Positions 35,091-44,282 of a stretch of DNA of 64,000 nucleotides are shown here, in pieces (the stretch's first letter is position 1; each line of letters opens with the position of its first letter). Below the pieces are notes generated by a model that did no database searches, had not been told where the DNA came from, and saw only the letters and a list, made by a program, of their open reading frames with translations. Both the position numbers and the translations under genes were made by a program. Location: assembly GCF_018918125.1 (NCBI RefSeq), contig NZ_JAHLQA010000034.1, positions 62,001-126,000 on the forward strand, given 5' to 3'. Source of the DNA: Blautia sp. MSJ-19 (GTDB taxonomy: Bacteria > Bacillota > Clostridia > Lachnospirales > Lachnospiraceae).

Positions 35091-36674
35091 ATGAGCGGAA
35101 AGGCAAAAGGACAGGTCAAGGCAACAGTGATAAAAGCTGCGGATTCTGTAATATCGGCACCGGTAAAAAAATCTGATGCACCATCTCAGGTTACGGTAGA
35201 GGAAGTGGCCAATGCTGGCGATTGGATAGAACCGCCAATGATGCTGGAAGGCCTGAAAAACATGGTAACAGAAAGCTCTATATTACCACAGTGCATAAGG
35301 GCTTATAAAAATAATATTGCCGGTTTCGGAATTGGAATCCGATATACAGTAGATCAGGAGGAAACACCAGAAATGAAGGCAGAGTTCGATGCCATCAAAG
35401 AGGTTGTAGAACTCCTGAATGTAGATCAGGACACAAAACAGGTATTTGAGAACATAGTGGAAGCCAGAGAGACTTATGGAATTGCATATCTCGAAGTTAT
35501 CAGAAACCTTGAAAAAGAGGTTCAGCAGATAGAATTTATCATAGATACTCCGAGCGTGAGAAAGTCAAGGCCAATGGAGCCATACGTTGAAATACCATAC
35601 TTCCATCATGGAAAAGAAACGAAACGCAGGAAGAAATTCAGAAAGTATAAACAGGAAATAGGTGGACGGACAGTGTATTTCAAAGAGTTTGGCGACCCTA
35701 GAATCATGGACTTGAGGGATGGCAGGTACGTTCCAGAAGGTGGGGGCTTGGAACTTAGATACCAGGCCAATGAAATATTAGAGTTCGCTATCGGACCGCA
35801 ATCCTACGGTGAAATACGCTGGATAGGACAGATTCTTGGCGTAGATGGAAGCCGCATGGCTGAAGGATTGAACAATAATTATTTCTATAATGGCAGGCAC
35901 ACGCCGCTTATGATTATGATTCGTAACGGTACTCTGACAGATGATAGTTATACTCACCTTAAAGAATACATGAACGATATTAAAGGGGAGGGCGGTCAGC
36001 ATGGATTCCTGCTGTTGGAAACAGAAAGTATGGATGGACGTTCTGATTTTGATGATGATAAAAAACCAGAAATTGAAGTGAAGGATCTGGCAAGTATCTT
36101 ACAGAAAGACGAATTGTTTCAAGGATATCTTGACAACAACCGAAAACGTGTTCAGTCAGCATTCCTGTTGCCGGATTTATATGTTGGATACACCACAGAC
36201 TTTAATCGTGCAACAGCACAGACAGCCCAGGAGGTAACAGAACAGCAGGTATTTCAGCCTGAGAGAACATCTCTGGCATGGGTCATCAATAATAAATTGC
36301 TGAACTGCTATCGTTTCCAATATGTGGAGGCTTACTTTCTGGCTCCGGATATCAGCAATCCAGATGATATGTATAAACTCCTGCATGTGACAAACAATGC
36401 AGGAGGCATCACCCCGAATATGGCGAAAGAGGTTATTTGCGATGCTTTAGGACGAACCTGCGAACCGTACACAGATGAGTGGGGCGATGTACCACTTACA
36501 ATCTGGAAGGATAAAGCTGCACAGACAGATATTAACGGTTTGATGGGACAGCTTACAAAGCAGATTGAGAAAGCCCAGGGTAACAATGAACCAGATCAGG
36601 TTGTTACGGTAATGAAAGAAGTCAAAAAGTTGCTTGTGAAGATACAGAAGCAGGAGGAGAATCATGCAGCTTGA
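35091..36674 (+). CDS. Portal protein
   Basis: The protein has 527 residues, with portal features such as CIRAYKNNIAGFGIGI, ETYGIAYLEVIRN and the late helix region FLLPDLYVGYTTDFNRATA. It would form the dodecameric DNA entry ring. It lies between terminase and the head-morphogenesis gene, overlapping the latter by 11 bases. The family resembles PBSX-type portals. Confidence 0.88.
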   Translation: MSGKAKGQVKATVIKAADSVISAPVKKSDAPSQVTVEEVANAGDWIEPPMMLEGLKNMVTESSILPQCIRAYKNNIAGFGIGIRYTVDQEETPEMKAEFDAIKEVVELLNVDQDTKQVFENIVEARETYGIAYLEVIRNLEKEVQQIEFIIDTPSVRKSRPMEPYVEIPYFHHGKETKRRKKFRKYKQEIGGRTVYFKEFGDPRIMDLRDGRYVPEGGGLELRYQANEILEFAIGPQSYGEIRWIGQILGVDGSRMAEGLNNNYFYNGRHTPLMIMIRNGTLTDDSYTHLKEYMNDIKGEGGQHGFLLLETESMDGRSDFDDDKKPEIEVKDLASILQKDELFQGYLDNNRKRVQSAFLLPDLYVGYTTDFNRATAQTAQEVTEQQVFQPERTSLAWVINNKLLNCYRFQYVEAYFLAPDISNPDDMYKLLHVTNNAGGITPNMAKEVICDALGRTCEPYTDEWGDVPLTIWKDKAAQTDINGLMGQLTKQIEKAQGNNEPDQVVTVMKEVKKLLVKIQKQEENHAA

Positions 36675-37701
36675 TACGAAACCATTGATAGATGCAATAG
36701 ACAAGCTGATTGCAAAGGCAGACGATGATCTGAAAGATTCTTTAGAGGCAGAGGGCTATGTAGCAGCCAGTGAACTTGTAAAGAATATTAACAAGTTGGA
36801 GGAAGCCATAGACGAGGCATTGGATGCAGATTCTTTGGAGTTCCTGGAAAGGATTGAAGCAGCAACAGGAGTATCAGACTTCATATCCGATGTTTGGCCA
36901 GGAATAAAAGATGCAGATGATCTGGAAAAGGCACTGAGAAAGATATTTCGGAAGCAGTTTGATGATATGTTCAGGGAATTTACATATCAGTGGGTTCTTG
37001 CCGAGGATCCAGTTCTTGCAGCAGAGGTGGAGGAAATCACAAAACCGGCAGAAGCATTCATTCAGGGATGGTCAGGAGAACTTGCCAGGATTATGAATCT
37101 GAATACCAAAGACACTATGGAATGTTTACTGCTGAAAGCACAGGAAAAGAAATGGTCCATAGAGGAATTATCCGAAGCTATTGGAAACAGCGGCATCCGG
37201 GAGCATGGGTACCGCAGCCGGCGTGTTGCTTTGACAGAATCACTCAGGGTAGAAAGCTATGCACAGCAAGAAAGTATGATTCAGAATCCGCTGGCGTACA
37301 AGAAGAAATGGAAACATGTCATGTCTGCTCATCCAAGAGAGAACCACATGGCAATGGATGGACAGGAAGTGCTCAAAAGGGAAATGTTCACTCTGACAGG
37401 CAAGAACGGAGCAACGTACATGGTGTTGTGCCCGAGAGATACCAGTCTTCCGGTGGAGGAAACAGCAAACTGTCATTGCCTTATGGAAACCATTGCAGAT
37501 GAAAATGCACTTGGTATGACGGCAGATGAAAGAGCAGCAGCACGAAAAAAATATATGGATGAGGTCAATGCGGAATACGATGCTTGGGAAAAGAAATTCA
37601 AAGAAGATACAGGCATTGAGGAACCGAGAGACGATCCTTCCGTTACATGGGAAATTTACAATTCATATTACGAAGCATACCGAAAGGGTGAAATAGCATG
37701 A
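36664..37701 (+). CDS. Mu gpF/SPP1 gp7-like head morphogenesis protein
   Basis: The protein has 345 residues. The C-terminal half has the Mu F-like pattern: VALTESLRVESYAQQ, then WKHVMSAHPRENHMAMDGQ and NCHCLMETIAD. Such minor head proteins are packed in the capsid, next to the portal. The N-terminal 130 residues are helical and acidic. Residues about 284-312 share a motif with the SAP-domain protein at the right edge of the window (see findings). Confidence 0.82.
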   Translation: MQLDTKPLIDAIDKLIAKADDDLKDSLEAEGYVAASELVKNINKLEEAIDEALDADSLEFLERIEAATGVSDFISDVWPGIKDADDLEKALRKIFRKQFDDMFREFTYQWVLAEDPVLAAEVEEITKPAEAFIQGWSGELARIMNLNTKDTMECLLLKAQEKKWSIEELSEAIGNSGIREHGYRSRRVALTESLRVESYAQQESMIQNPLAYKKKWKHVMSAHPRENHMAMDGQEVLKREMFTLTGKNGATYMVLCPRDTSLPVEETANCHCLMETIADENALGMTADERAAARKKYMDEVNAEYDAWEKKFKEDTGIEEPRDDPSVTWEIYNSYYEAYRKGEIA

Positions 37702-37714
37702 AGCGCAGGAGATG

Positions 37715-37743
37715 GCATGGCACAAGGGCACCATGCTTTTTTT
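37715..37743 (+). terminator. Terminator between the head morphogenesis and protease genes
   Basis: GCATGG (37715-37720) pairs with CCATGC (37731-37736), followed by seven T (37737-37743). It begins 13 bases after the stop of the gpF-like gene. It also supports placing the XkdF-like start at 37791 rather than at an ATG in front of the hairpin. Confidence 0.6.
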
Positions 37744-37790
37744 ATGCCCTGAAATCGAAGATACAGAAATTTATGAAAGGAGCAAAAGAA

Positions 37791-39119
37791 GTGCCAAAGG
37801 GTAATATTGTGAAGTCTTATGCCATTAGTGATGCAAAAATCGGTTTTGTTTCACTGGTGGATAAGGCAGCAAACAAGCATAAATTTTTGATCACCAAATC
37901 AGAAGGTGATACTGCTACGATTCAGATTTATGGCCGGATTGTAAAAGCGGATGAAGATAAGCATTACGTAACCGGAATTGTGTACGAGCCTATGACTGAG
38001 GACACAGACGGAAATTACATGACGGAGGAGGAAATCACAAAGGCTGCCCACTGGTTCATGAAGAACTCTGGCAAGCCAGACATTCAGCATTGCTTTGAAA
38101 AAGCAGATAATGTGGAGATCGTAGAATCTTATGTTGCAAAGAGCGACATGGAGATTGAAGGCCAGCAGATTAAAAAGGGAACTTGGCTTATGACGATGGA
38201 GGTCGCAGACGATGATGTTTGGGGCAAAATCGAAAAGGGCGAAATTACCGGTTTTTCTATGGGAGGCACAGGAAATTACAGTACTGAGGATGTAGACCTT
38301 TCGAATCCTGATAATTCCATTGAGAAAACGCAGAAAAAAGGAATCATGAAGGCAGTTGTTGATGCTGTGTCAAAAGCATTACGTTTAGACGATGCGATTG
38401 AAAAAGGTGCTGTGAAAGATTCCTACAACAAGCGTATTGTCCGGGATAATTTCTGGACAGCATATTATTCCCTTTCAGATTATTTGCTGGAAACGTATAA
38501 CCCACAAACAGGATGTTACGAGCCGATACACGATGAAACCACAATCAGGGAAGCATTAGAGGATTTCAACTCAATCGTAGTAGATTTGCTGGCTGATAAA
38601 GATGGAGTATTTAAATCTATTGAGAAAGCCGGCAAGAAAATAAGCGCACAGAACATGGAAACCTTAAAGGGAATCCACGAAAGCATGGGTGCCTTTCTTG
38701 AAAAGTTCAAAGAAGAGGAGGACGAAGAAGTGAACAAAGCAGAAATTGAAAAGACCGTAACAGAGGCGATTGCAAAAGCAATGTCCAATTTCACCGTAAC
38801 ACCGGCTATTTCAGCCCCGAATGCAGCAGGTGAAGTGACTAAGGGTGAAACCAATCTGACAGCCGCACCTGGCAGTAACGGAGCCTCAGAGCCAATCACA
38901 GCCGCAGACATCGAAAAGATAGTAGGGGAGGCAATTCAGAAGGCGATGCAGCCGAAAGAAGAACCAGTAACCAAAGAATCTGTAGAACAGATGATTCAGG
39001 ATGCAGTTGCAAAAGCAATGGAACCAGTCATGAAAAGCGTTGGTGTTCCGAGCAGCCTGAATGATGTAAACCTGCAGAAGGGTGCAGACGAAGAACATTA
39101 TCTGCATGGTTTTCTTTAA
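37791..39119 (+). CDS. XkdF-like putative capsid maturation protease
   Basis: The protein has 442 residues from a GTG that follows AAAGGAG by 8 bases. The N-terminal 200 residues match the XkdF family: VSLVDKAANKHKFL, VTGIVYEPMTEDTDGNYM, then PDIQHCFEK and EITGFSMGGTGNY. The His and Ser in these last two segments are candidate protease residues. The C-terminal half, charged and helical with low-complexity stretches, is scaffold-like (EKTVTEAIAKAMSNF repeats with EKIVGEAIQKAMQ). A longer frame from ATG 37698 would run through the terminator. Confidence 0.78.
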   Translation: MPKGNIVKSYAISDAKIGFVSLVDKAANKHKFLITKSEGDTATIQIYGRIVKADEDKHYVTGIVYEPMTEDTDGNYMTEEEITKAAHWFMKNSGKPDIQHCFEKADNVEIVESYVAKSDMEIEGQQIKKGTWLMTMEVADDDVWGKIEKGEITGFSMGGTGNYSTEDVDLSNPDNSIEKTQKKGIMKAVVDAVSKALRLDDAIEKGAVKDSYNKRIVRDNFWTAYYSLSDYLLETYNPQTGCYEPIHDETTIREALEDFNSIVVDLLADKDGVFKSIEKAGKKISAQNMETLKGIHESMGAFLEKFKEEEDEEVNKAEIEKTVTEAIAKAMSNFTVTPAISAPNAAGEVTKGETNLTAAPGSNGASEPITAADIEKIVGEAIQKAMQPKEEPVTKESVEQMIQDAVAKAMEPVMKSVGVPSSLNDVNLQKGADEEHYLHGFL

Positions 39120-39142
39120 GAAAATAAGGGAGGAAAAGCAGA

Positions 39143-40081
39143 ATGAATACAAACAGAGCGATTGTGAATAAAGCAGGAGCGATTACCACTTCCGTAGTAA
39201 GTAGTGGATTACTCCAGCCATATCAGGCTAAAAAATTTTTACAGCAGACCTTTGACGCTACACCACTGATGCAGGCTATCCGTCATGAGGTCCGTACAGA
39301 AAAATCCGGCGAGATTGACAAGATTGGAATTGGCAAGAGAAAGCTGAGAGGAAAGATGGAGAACGTAGACGATGGCTACAGAGGCGACGTTAAATTTGGT
39401 TCCATTAAGTACGAAACTACAGCAGTCCGTCTTCCATGGGAAATCACAGAGGAAACCATCCGTCAGAACATTGAGGGTGAAAATCTTGAGAATGTTATCA
39501 CCAATCTTATGACAAGACAGGTGGGTGTTGATACTGAGGATCTGCTTATCAATGGTGATGAGAACGTAAGCAAAGACGATCCGGATTACGATTTCTTGAA
39601 ACTGAACACTGGGGTCAAAAAGATGATTCTGGATGGAGGCCATGTTGTTGACGTATCTGGTACCGGAGGCATGGATCTTGAAATGTTTTACAAGGCTGTG
39701 GCATCTATCCCGAACCGATTCAATAATGGTAACCTTCGCTGGCTGATGAGTCCGACCAGAGCACAGCAGTGGGAATTATTCCTTCTGGAAAAGATTACTG
39801 AAAAAGGTGGAGCTGTTCCACAGGAACTTTATAAGAGCCCTGTTGCGATCCCGTCCATGCAGGTTCCGGGTCTTTCAAATGATGCGATTATCCTTGCAGA
39901 ACCGAAGAACCTTATTGAAGTAAATACTTACAACATGAAGCTCCGCAAAGATGCCACATCCAAAGACGCGATTATGCAGGATAAGAGATTCTATGTAATC
40001 CACTTTGATTTTGATGCACTGATCGAGGAGCTGGAAGCAACTGCAATCATTACAGGACTTCCGGAGTATGTATTTTCTTGA
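39143..40081 (+). CDS. Major capsid protein (HK97 fold)
   Basis: The protein has 312 residues. It follows the protease/scaffold gene directly, the usual place for the major capsid protein, and has capsid-like parts: GLLQPYQAKKFLQQTF, NLRWLMSPTRAQQWELFL and IMQDKRFYVIHFDFDALI near the end. AGGGAGG precedes the start. The family resembles the PBSX/Mu-like T7 phage head proteins of Gram-positive bacteria. Confidence 0.83.
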   Translation: MNTNRAIVNKAGAITTSVVSSGLLQPYQAKKFLQQTFDATPLMQAIRHEVRTEKSGEIDKIGIGKRKLRGKMENVDDGYRGDVKFGSIKYETTAVRLPWEITEETIRQNIEGENLENVITNLMTRQVGVDTEDLLINGDENVSKDDPDYDFLKLNTGVKKMILDGGHVVDVSGTGGMDLEMFYKAVASIPNRFNNGNLRWLMSPTRAQQWELFLLEKITEKGGAVPQELYKSPVAIPSMQVPGLSNDAIILAEPKNLIEVNTYNMKLRKDATSKDAIMQDKRFYVIHFDFDALIEELEATAIITGLPEYVFS

Positions 40082-40096
40082 TAAGGAGGGCTGGAA

Positions 40097-40504
40097 ATGT
40101 TTCATTTGAGATTATGCAAAGGTCTTTCCTATCTGGGAATTGTCAGAGCAACAAAAGCTGAACCAGATGTTTATATTCCAGAGGAAGAAAAGGCAAAAGC
40201 TCTTGTTGCGTCCGGCTATTTTGAGATGATAACCAGTGAGGCTGAGAAGATTCAGCCTTTAACTGGTGATACCGAAAAAGCAGAATCAGCCGCAGATATG
40301 TTTGAGGAAGAATCCGAAGACGAGATACAGGGCGATCCTGAACTGATGGAGTTGCAGAAAAAGAATAAGGCTGAACTGATCGAGTATGCCGGTCAGAATG
40401 GTATTGATATTACTGGTTGCAAGACAAAGGATGATATCTACCAGAAGATTGTTGAGGCTATTGCAAGAGCAGCAGCTTCAAGGGCAGCACTCAGGGAAGA
40501 ATAG
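40097..40504 (+). CDS. YqbF-like head protein with C-terminal HeH/LEM-like helix motif
   Basis: The protein has 135 residues. The N-terminal 45 residues (MFHLRLCKGLSYLGIVRA) resemble YqbF of the Bacillus skin element. After an acidic linker, the C-terminal 50 residues (LQKKNKAELIEYAGQNGIDI, then TKDDIYQKIVEAI) form a SAP/HeH-like helix-extended loop-helix motif. It may bind DNA or capsid. AGGAGG precedes the start. Confidence 0.65.
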   Translation: MFHLRLCKGLSYLGIVRATKAEPDVYIPEEEKAKALVASGYFEMITSEAEKIQPLTGDTEKAESAADMFEEESEDEIQGDPELMELQKKNKAELIEYAGQNGIDITGCKTKDDIYQKIVEAIARAAASRAALREE

Positions 40505-40519
40505 AAGGAGGAGAAAAGC

Positions 40520-40912
40520 ATGTTACTGAATGGTTATGATTTAGGCAAGTGTGGAATCGAGCAGGTACTGTGTGCTGGAAAAGTATCATTCGATACAAAA
40601 GATGCCGGCAAAGGTGTTGTGCTGCTTGAACTTCCAGAAAATATCATCATCACCAAAGCTGTTTCAGTAGTAAATACTGCTTTTAATGCCGCAACAACCA
40701 ATGTGCTTACTGTTGGAACAAACGATGCTGCGGATGATCTGCTTGGCGCTAATGATGTGACGGAAGGAACTGCCGGTGTATATCAGAAGAGCCTATTCAA
40801 AATCATCAAAGGAGAAAAACCGAAGATCAAGGCTAAGTTTACATCCACTGGGGCAGCGGCAACAGCAGGTGAAGCTGAAATTTATCTGGGTGTTGTAAGA
40901 ATCCCAGAATAA
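40520..40912 (+). CDS. Probable head decoration or structural protein
   Basis: The protein has 130 residues, rich in small and beta-forming residues (VTEGTAGVYQKSLFKIIKG, AEIYLGVVRIPE). It is encoded between the capsid and the head-tail connector genes, where small capsid decoration proteins are found. No clear family is recognised. AAGGAGG precedes the start. Confidence 0.5.
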   Translation: MLLNGYDLGKCGIEQVLCAGKVSFDTKDAGKGVVLLELPENIIITKAVSVVNTAFNAATTNVLTVGTNDAADDLLGANDVTEGTAGVYQKSLFKIIKGEKPKIKAKFTSTGAAATAGEAEIYLGVVRIPE

Positions 40913-40930
40913 GTGAAGAGGGTGTGAAGC

Positions 40931-41320
40931 ATGGCAGTAAAAAGACCTTGGGTTCTCCCCGATGATGTAAAAAGCTATACAAGCCATAAGGAAGTTTCCG
41001 AAAGGCCAGATGATAAGCTGGCTTTTGACATTGCCAGAGCAGAGATGAAGATTATTCATATCACAAACAACAAATTTGCTGGATATGATGAGATTCCAAA
41101 ACCTGTAAAGATGGCAGTCATACTTGTCGCAGAAGCATATGCGAAGAATGATACTGATGCAGCAAAGAAGAACATCAAAAGCGAATCTTTTGACGATTAT
41201 TCTTACACTGTAGAAGCCAGCACGATCAGTCTTGATAGCCTTGATCTGGAAGAATTACTGGCTGATTACATCATTACAGATGGAATTGGAAAAACAGTAA
41301 TGCGGCTCAGAGCTTTGTAG
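40931..41320 (+). CDS. YqbG/DUF3199-like head-tail connector protein
   Basis: The protein has 129 residues: MAVKRPWVLPDDVKSYTSHK, then DIARAEMKIIHITNNKF and PVKMAVILVAEAYAKND. This is the pattern of gp6-type adaptor proteins that bind under the portal. Order and size match yqbG of the skin element. A GAGGGTG site precedes the start. Confidence 0.7.
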   Translation: MAVKRPWVLPDDVKSYTSHKEVSERPDDKLAFDIARAEMKIIHITNNKFAGYDEIPKPVKMAVILVAEAYAKNDTDAAKKNIKSESFDDYSYTVEASTISLDSLDLEELLADYIITDGIGKTVMRLRAL

Positions 41321-41329
41321 GGGTGTTAT

Positions 41330-41689
41330 ATGTTTGAAGAATTTTTAAACCACAGATGCAGTATATACCATCCTGAGCAGGTGGAAACCAATGCTAAATA
41401 TGGTATAAAAGCCACACAATCAGAACTGTGCAAAGCCACTCCTGATCTGGAAGATGTGCCATGCCATTTTTATGTAAATTCATCCCTGACAATAAAACAG
41501 AATGAGCCTTTTGCATCTATTGAGGGAGAAGCAAAGCTGGCACTGCCATATGGTACCGATATCCGGGAAAATGACTTTGTAAAAAGCAGAGGCTATATGT
41601 TCAGGGCCGGAATCCCAAAGGCAGTGCATGGCAATCATCATATTGTTGTTACAATACGCCGGGAGGATGGCATAAAGGGGGCGATTTAA
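41330..41689 (+). CDS. YqbH/DUF3599-like head-tail joining protein
   Basis: The protein has 119 residues and starts MFEEFLNHRCSIYHPEQ, with a beta-rich core like stopper proteins (YGTDIRENDFVKSRGYMFRA). It follows the connector gene and overlaps the next gene by one base (TAATG). Position and length match yqbH. Confidence 0.7.
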   Translation: MFEEFLNHRCSIYHPEQVETNAKYGIKATQSELCKATPDLEDVPCHFYVNSSLTIKQNEPFASIEGEAKLALPYGTDIRENDFVKSRGYMFRAGIPKAVHGNHHIVVTIRREDGIKGAI

Positions 41690-42174
41690 TGATTGATGCA
41701 AGCCAGTTGGAAGCGTTTGCAAGGAAAGTGGAGGCTGCCAGTGCAGACCTGAAACCGTATATGGGAAAGACTTTACAGGAGGTCGGAGAAGAATTTCTTA
41801 CGATAGTACAGGAAGCCATAGAAGGTGCAGGAAATGTGGACACAGGGAAATTACTCTCTTCGTTCGCAAAGGGAGGTTCTGGAAATGTTTGGAATCTTGA
41901 CCTTGGAGGACTGACGCTGGAAATCGGCTCCACTCTTGATTATGCGAAGTATGTGAACGATGGACACAGGCAGCAGCCTGGACGCTTTGTTCCGGGATAC
42001 TTGGAAGGAAATCATTTCAGGTACAGTCCTGGTGCGAAATCTGGAATGGTATTAAAAGCCTCATTTGTTGCCGGTTCACATTATTTTGACAGGTCAGTAC
42101 AGACCCTTGAACGAATGTTTCCAGAAATGGCAGACAAAGCGTTTGAGCAGTTCTTCCGGCGGTATTTCTCGTAG
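41689..42174 (+). CDS. HK97 gp10-like tail completion protein (YqbI-like)
   Basis: The protein has 161 residues. The pattern is GKTLQEVGEEFLTIVQEAI, VDTGKLLSSF and LEIGSTLDYAKYVNDGHRQ, as in the HK97 gp10 family that closes the head-tail junction. It is encoded in the usual place after the stopper. GGGGGCG precedes the start. Confidence 0.82.
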   Translation: MIDASQLEAFARKVEAASADLKPYMGKTLQEVGEEFLTIVQEAIEGAGNVDTGKLLSSFAKGGSGNVWNLDLGGLTLEIGSTLDYAKYVNDGHRQQPGRFVPGYLEGNHFRYSPGAKSGMVLKASFVAGSHYFDRSVQTLERMFPEMADKAFEQFFRRYFS

Positions 42175-42185
42175 GAGGTAATTGT

Positions 42186-42668
42186 ATGGATGTCAACTTA
42201 GAACAGAGCCTTGCGGCTGTAGTGAGGTTTATACAGGACAATTCAGAAGAGGGGACGCAGTTGTACTTCGATGAGATACCGGAGAACTTCTATGTTCCCT
42301 CTGCTTATTTCCAGATACCATATTCCGCAGGAAAAAAAGCTACCCTAAGTTCTTATTGTACGACTATGACAATGAATATCTGGTTCATGGCACATTTGGA
42401 CTGGGATGCACAGGCGATGGCAGCAAGCATGAGAGATGAAATCATGTTGAATGATTGTCAGATTCCGATTGTGGATGAGGAGGGAAAAGCAACTGGAAAG
42501 GCATTGAGGGTAACGCCTCCGACAACCAGAAAGGTTGATGAAGGAATCGTACAGTTATCCCTATCGTTCGATGTGTATTTCCAACTAGGAGAACAGAAAA
42601 CGAAGATGCAGAAATTTTATCTTGCTTGGCAAAATGCTAAACAAGAAATACAGAACAGGAGGTTATGA
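42186..42668 (+). CDS. YqbJ-like tail terminator protein
   Basis: The protein has 160 residues, starting MDVNLEQSLAAVVRFIQDN. Size and order match YqbJ of the skin element, and tail terminator proteins in general. They cap the tube before it joins the head. The strand-rich core includes MTMNIWFMAHLDWD. AGGAGG precedes the start. The family link is mainly by position. Confidence 0.6.
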   Translation: MDVNLEQSLAAVVRFIQDNSEEGTQLYFDEIPENFYVPSAYFQIPYSAGKKATLSSYCTTMTMNIWFMAHLDWDAQAMAASMRDEIMLNDCQIPIVDEEGKATGKALRVTPPTTRKVDEGIVQLSLSFDVYFQLGEQKTKMQKFYLAWQNAKQEIQNRRL

Positions 42669-42669
42669 A

Positions 42670-42918
42670 ATGGCTACAAAGAAAAACACTGAGGTCACCG
42701 ATACTGTTGAAACTACGGTAGAAAAGCAGGCTGATGTTGCAAAAAACGAGCCAAAGTATGCGGTAGGAAAACTCCGGGAGAAAAGTATTCTCCTGTTTGG
42801 AGTGTCTCAGAGCACCTTTGATGGTGCAATGTACGGGCATACTGAGGAGGAATACAGCAAAAAAGAGGTTGAAGCCATCATCAATGAATGGCTTTACGGA
42901 AAGGAAGGTAGAAAATAA
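42670..42918 (+). CDS. Small tail protein before the sheath gene
   Basis: The protein has 82 residues. It starts MATKKNTEVTDTVETTVEKQ, a disordered N-terminus, then KLREKSILLFGVSQSTFDGA, a segment seen in small proteins before phage sheath genes in Firmicutes. AGGAGG precedes the start and the stop overlaps the sheath start (TAATG). Confidence 0.6.
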   Translation: MATKKNTEVTDTVETTVEKQADVAKNEPKYAVGKLREKSILLFGVSQSTFDGAMYGHTEEEYSKKEVEAIINEWLYGKEGRK

Positions 42919-44264
42919 TGGCAGGTGGAACATTTAAATTATCACAGCCAAAGGTAAGACCTGGCGTATATGTCAATGTGAAGAATGGAAGTCAGCCAAC
43001 CGCTTCCGGATCCACCAGAGGAACAGCAATCATTCCGCTGATTGGTTATGACTGGGGACCGAGAGGAGAATGGATCGTCATTTCGGCTGATTCTCCAGAT
43101 GGTCATGTAGCAGAGCTGGGACGTAGCGTTTACGATGAGGATAATTCATCTATGATCATGTTACAGCTTTTACTGCTTAATGCCACTACGGTATATGTCT
43201 ATATTCCAGATGGAGGAGCAGCAGCTAAGAAGTCCATCACCGTAGGCTCTGGAAGTCTGACTGCAACCGCCAAATATAAGGGAACTCTCGGAAATACAGT
43301 AAAGATCGTGTCAGTTGCCAATCCGGTTGCTGGATTCGATGTTTCTGTCGTTATCAATGGCTCTGAGGTTGAGCTGTTCGAGGGCATCAAAACTATGGAT
43401 GAGCTGAAAGGCGTATCAGAATATGTCGATTTTTCCGGTACAGGTGCAATGGTGGCATTCGCATCCGCAACACTGGAAGGTGGAACAGATGCTGTTGCTG
43501 GTTCTGGAAATGCCGGTATCTCTGATTTTCTGGATAAGTCAGAGAAAGTACGCTTTAACTGTATGTGCTTCCCAAGCACAGAGAGTTCTTTACAGACAGC
43601 ACTTCTCACAAAGATCAAGTATATTCGTGAGAGTATTGGCTGGAAATGCCAGGCAGTAGCTCCGAATTTCGCCGCAGATTATGAAGGAATCATCAATCTG
43701 GTGAACTCTTTTGTATATGGTGACAGATCACTGACAACCGCAGAAGCGTGTGCATGGCTGGCAGGAGCCACCGCAGGGGCAGATTATGTATCTACTCTTA
43801 CATATGCTCAGGTGGCAAATGCTACATCCGTTGTTGGAGAAATGAATAACGAGGCTTCCATTGCCGCTATTGAGGCAGGCCAGACATTTTTCAGTGTAGA
43901 TGATGAGGGCAATGTCATTCTTGAATATGACATTAACAGCCGAGTTCACATTGATTTTGAAACCCCACAGGACATTAAAAAGAATCGCCCGCTTCGTGTG
44001 TATGATACTTTTGCAAATGATCTCCTGATCACATTCCGTCCTGGCAAGTTTGACAATGACGATGATGGATGGGCTGTTGTAGAAGGCCTTGGACGTTCCA
44101 TGCTCCAGAATTACGCTGATGATGGAGCTCTGACAAATGTAAATCTCGATGAAGATTTCCTGGTTGATACCGGAAGATCTATCGGAGACAGTATGTACCT
44201 GAATGTAGGATTACAGGCAGTGGATAGTGCCGATAAATTCTACTTTAGTGTAATTGCACGATAG
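42918..44264 (+). CDS. xkdK: Contractile tail sheath protein (XkdK-like)
   Basis: The protein has 448 residues, the usual length for XkdK. It begins FKLSQPKVRPGVYVNVKNG, typical of sheath proteins, and near the C-terminus has DINSRVHIDFETPQDIKKNR and NDDDGWAVVEGLGRSM. Together with the tube gene that follows, it shows the prophage is a myovirus-type phage with a contractile tail. The start overlaps the previous stop by one base. Confidence 0.92.
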   Translation: MAGGTFKLSQPKVRPGVYVNVKNGSQPTASGSTRGTAIIPLIGYDWGPRGEWIVISADSPDGHVAELGRSVYDEDNSSMIMLQLLLLNATTVYVYIPDGGAAAKKSITVGSGSLTATAKYKGTLGNTVKIVSVANPVAGFDVSVVINGSEVELFEGIKTMDELKGVSEYVDFSGTGAMVAFASATLEGGTDAVAGSGNAGISDFLDKSEKVRFNCMCFPSTESSLQTALLTKIKYIRESIGWKCQAVAPNFAADYEGIINLVNSFVYGDRSLTTAEACAWLAGATAGADYVSTLTYAQVANATSVVGEMNNEASIAAIEAGQTFFSVDDEGNVILEYDINSRVHIDFETPQDIKKNRPLRVYDTFANDLLITFRPGKFDNDDDGWAVVEGLGRSMLQNYADDGALTNVNLDEDFLVDTGRSIGDSMYLNVGLQAVDSADKFYFSVIAR

Positions 44265-44282
44265 GAAGGAGGATAAAATATC

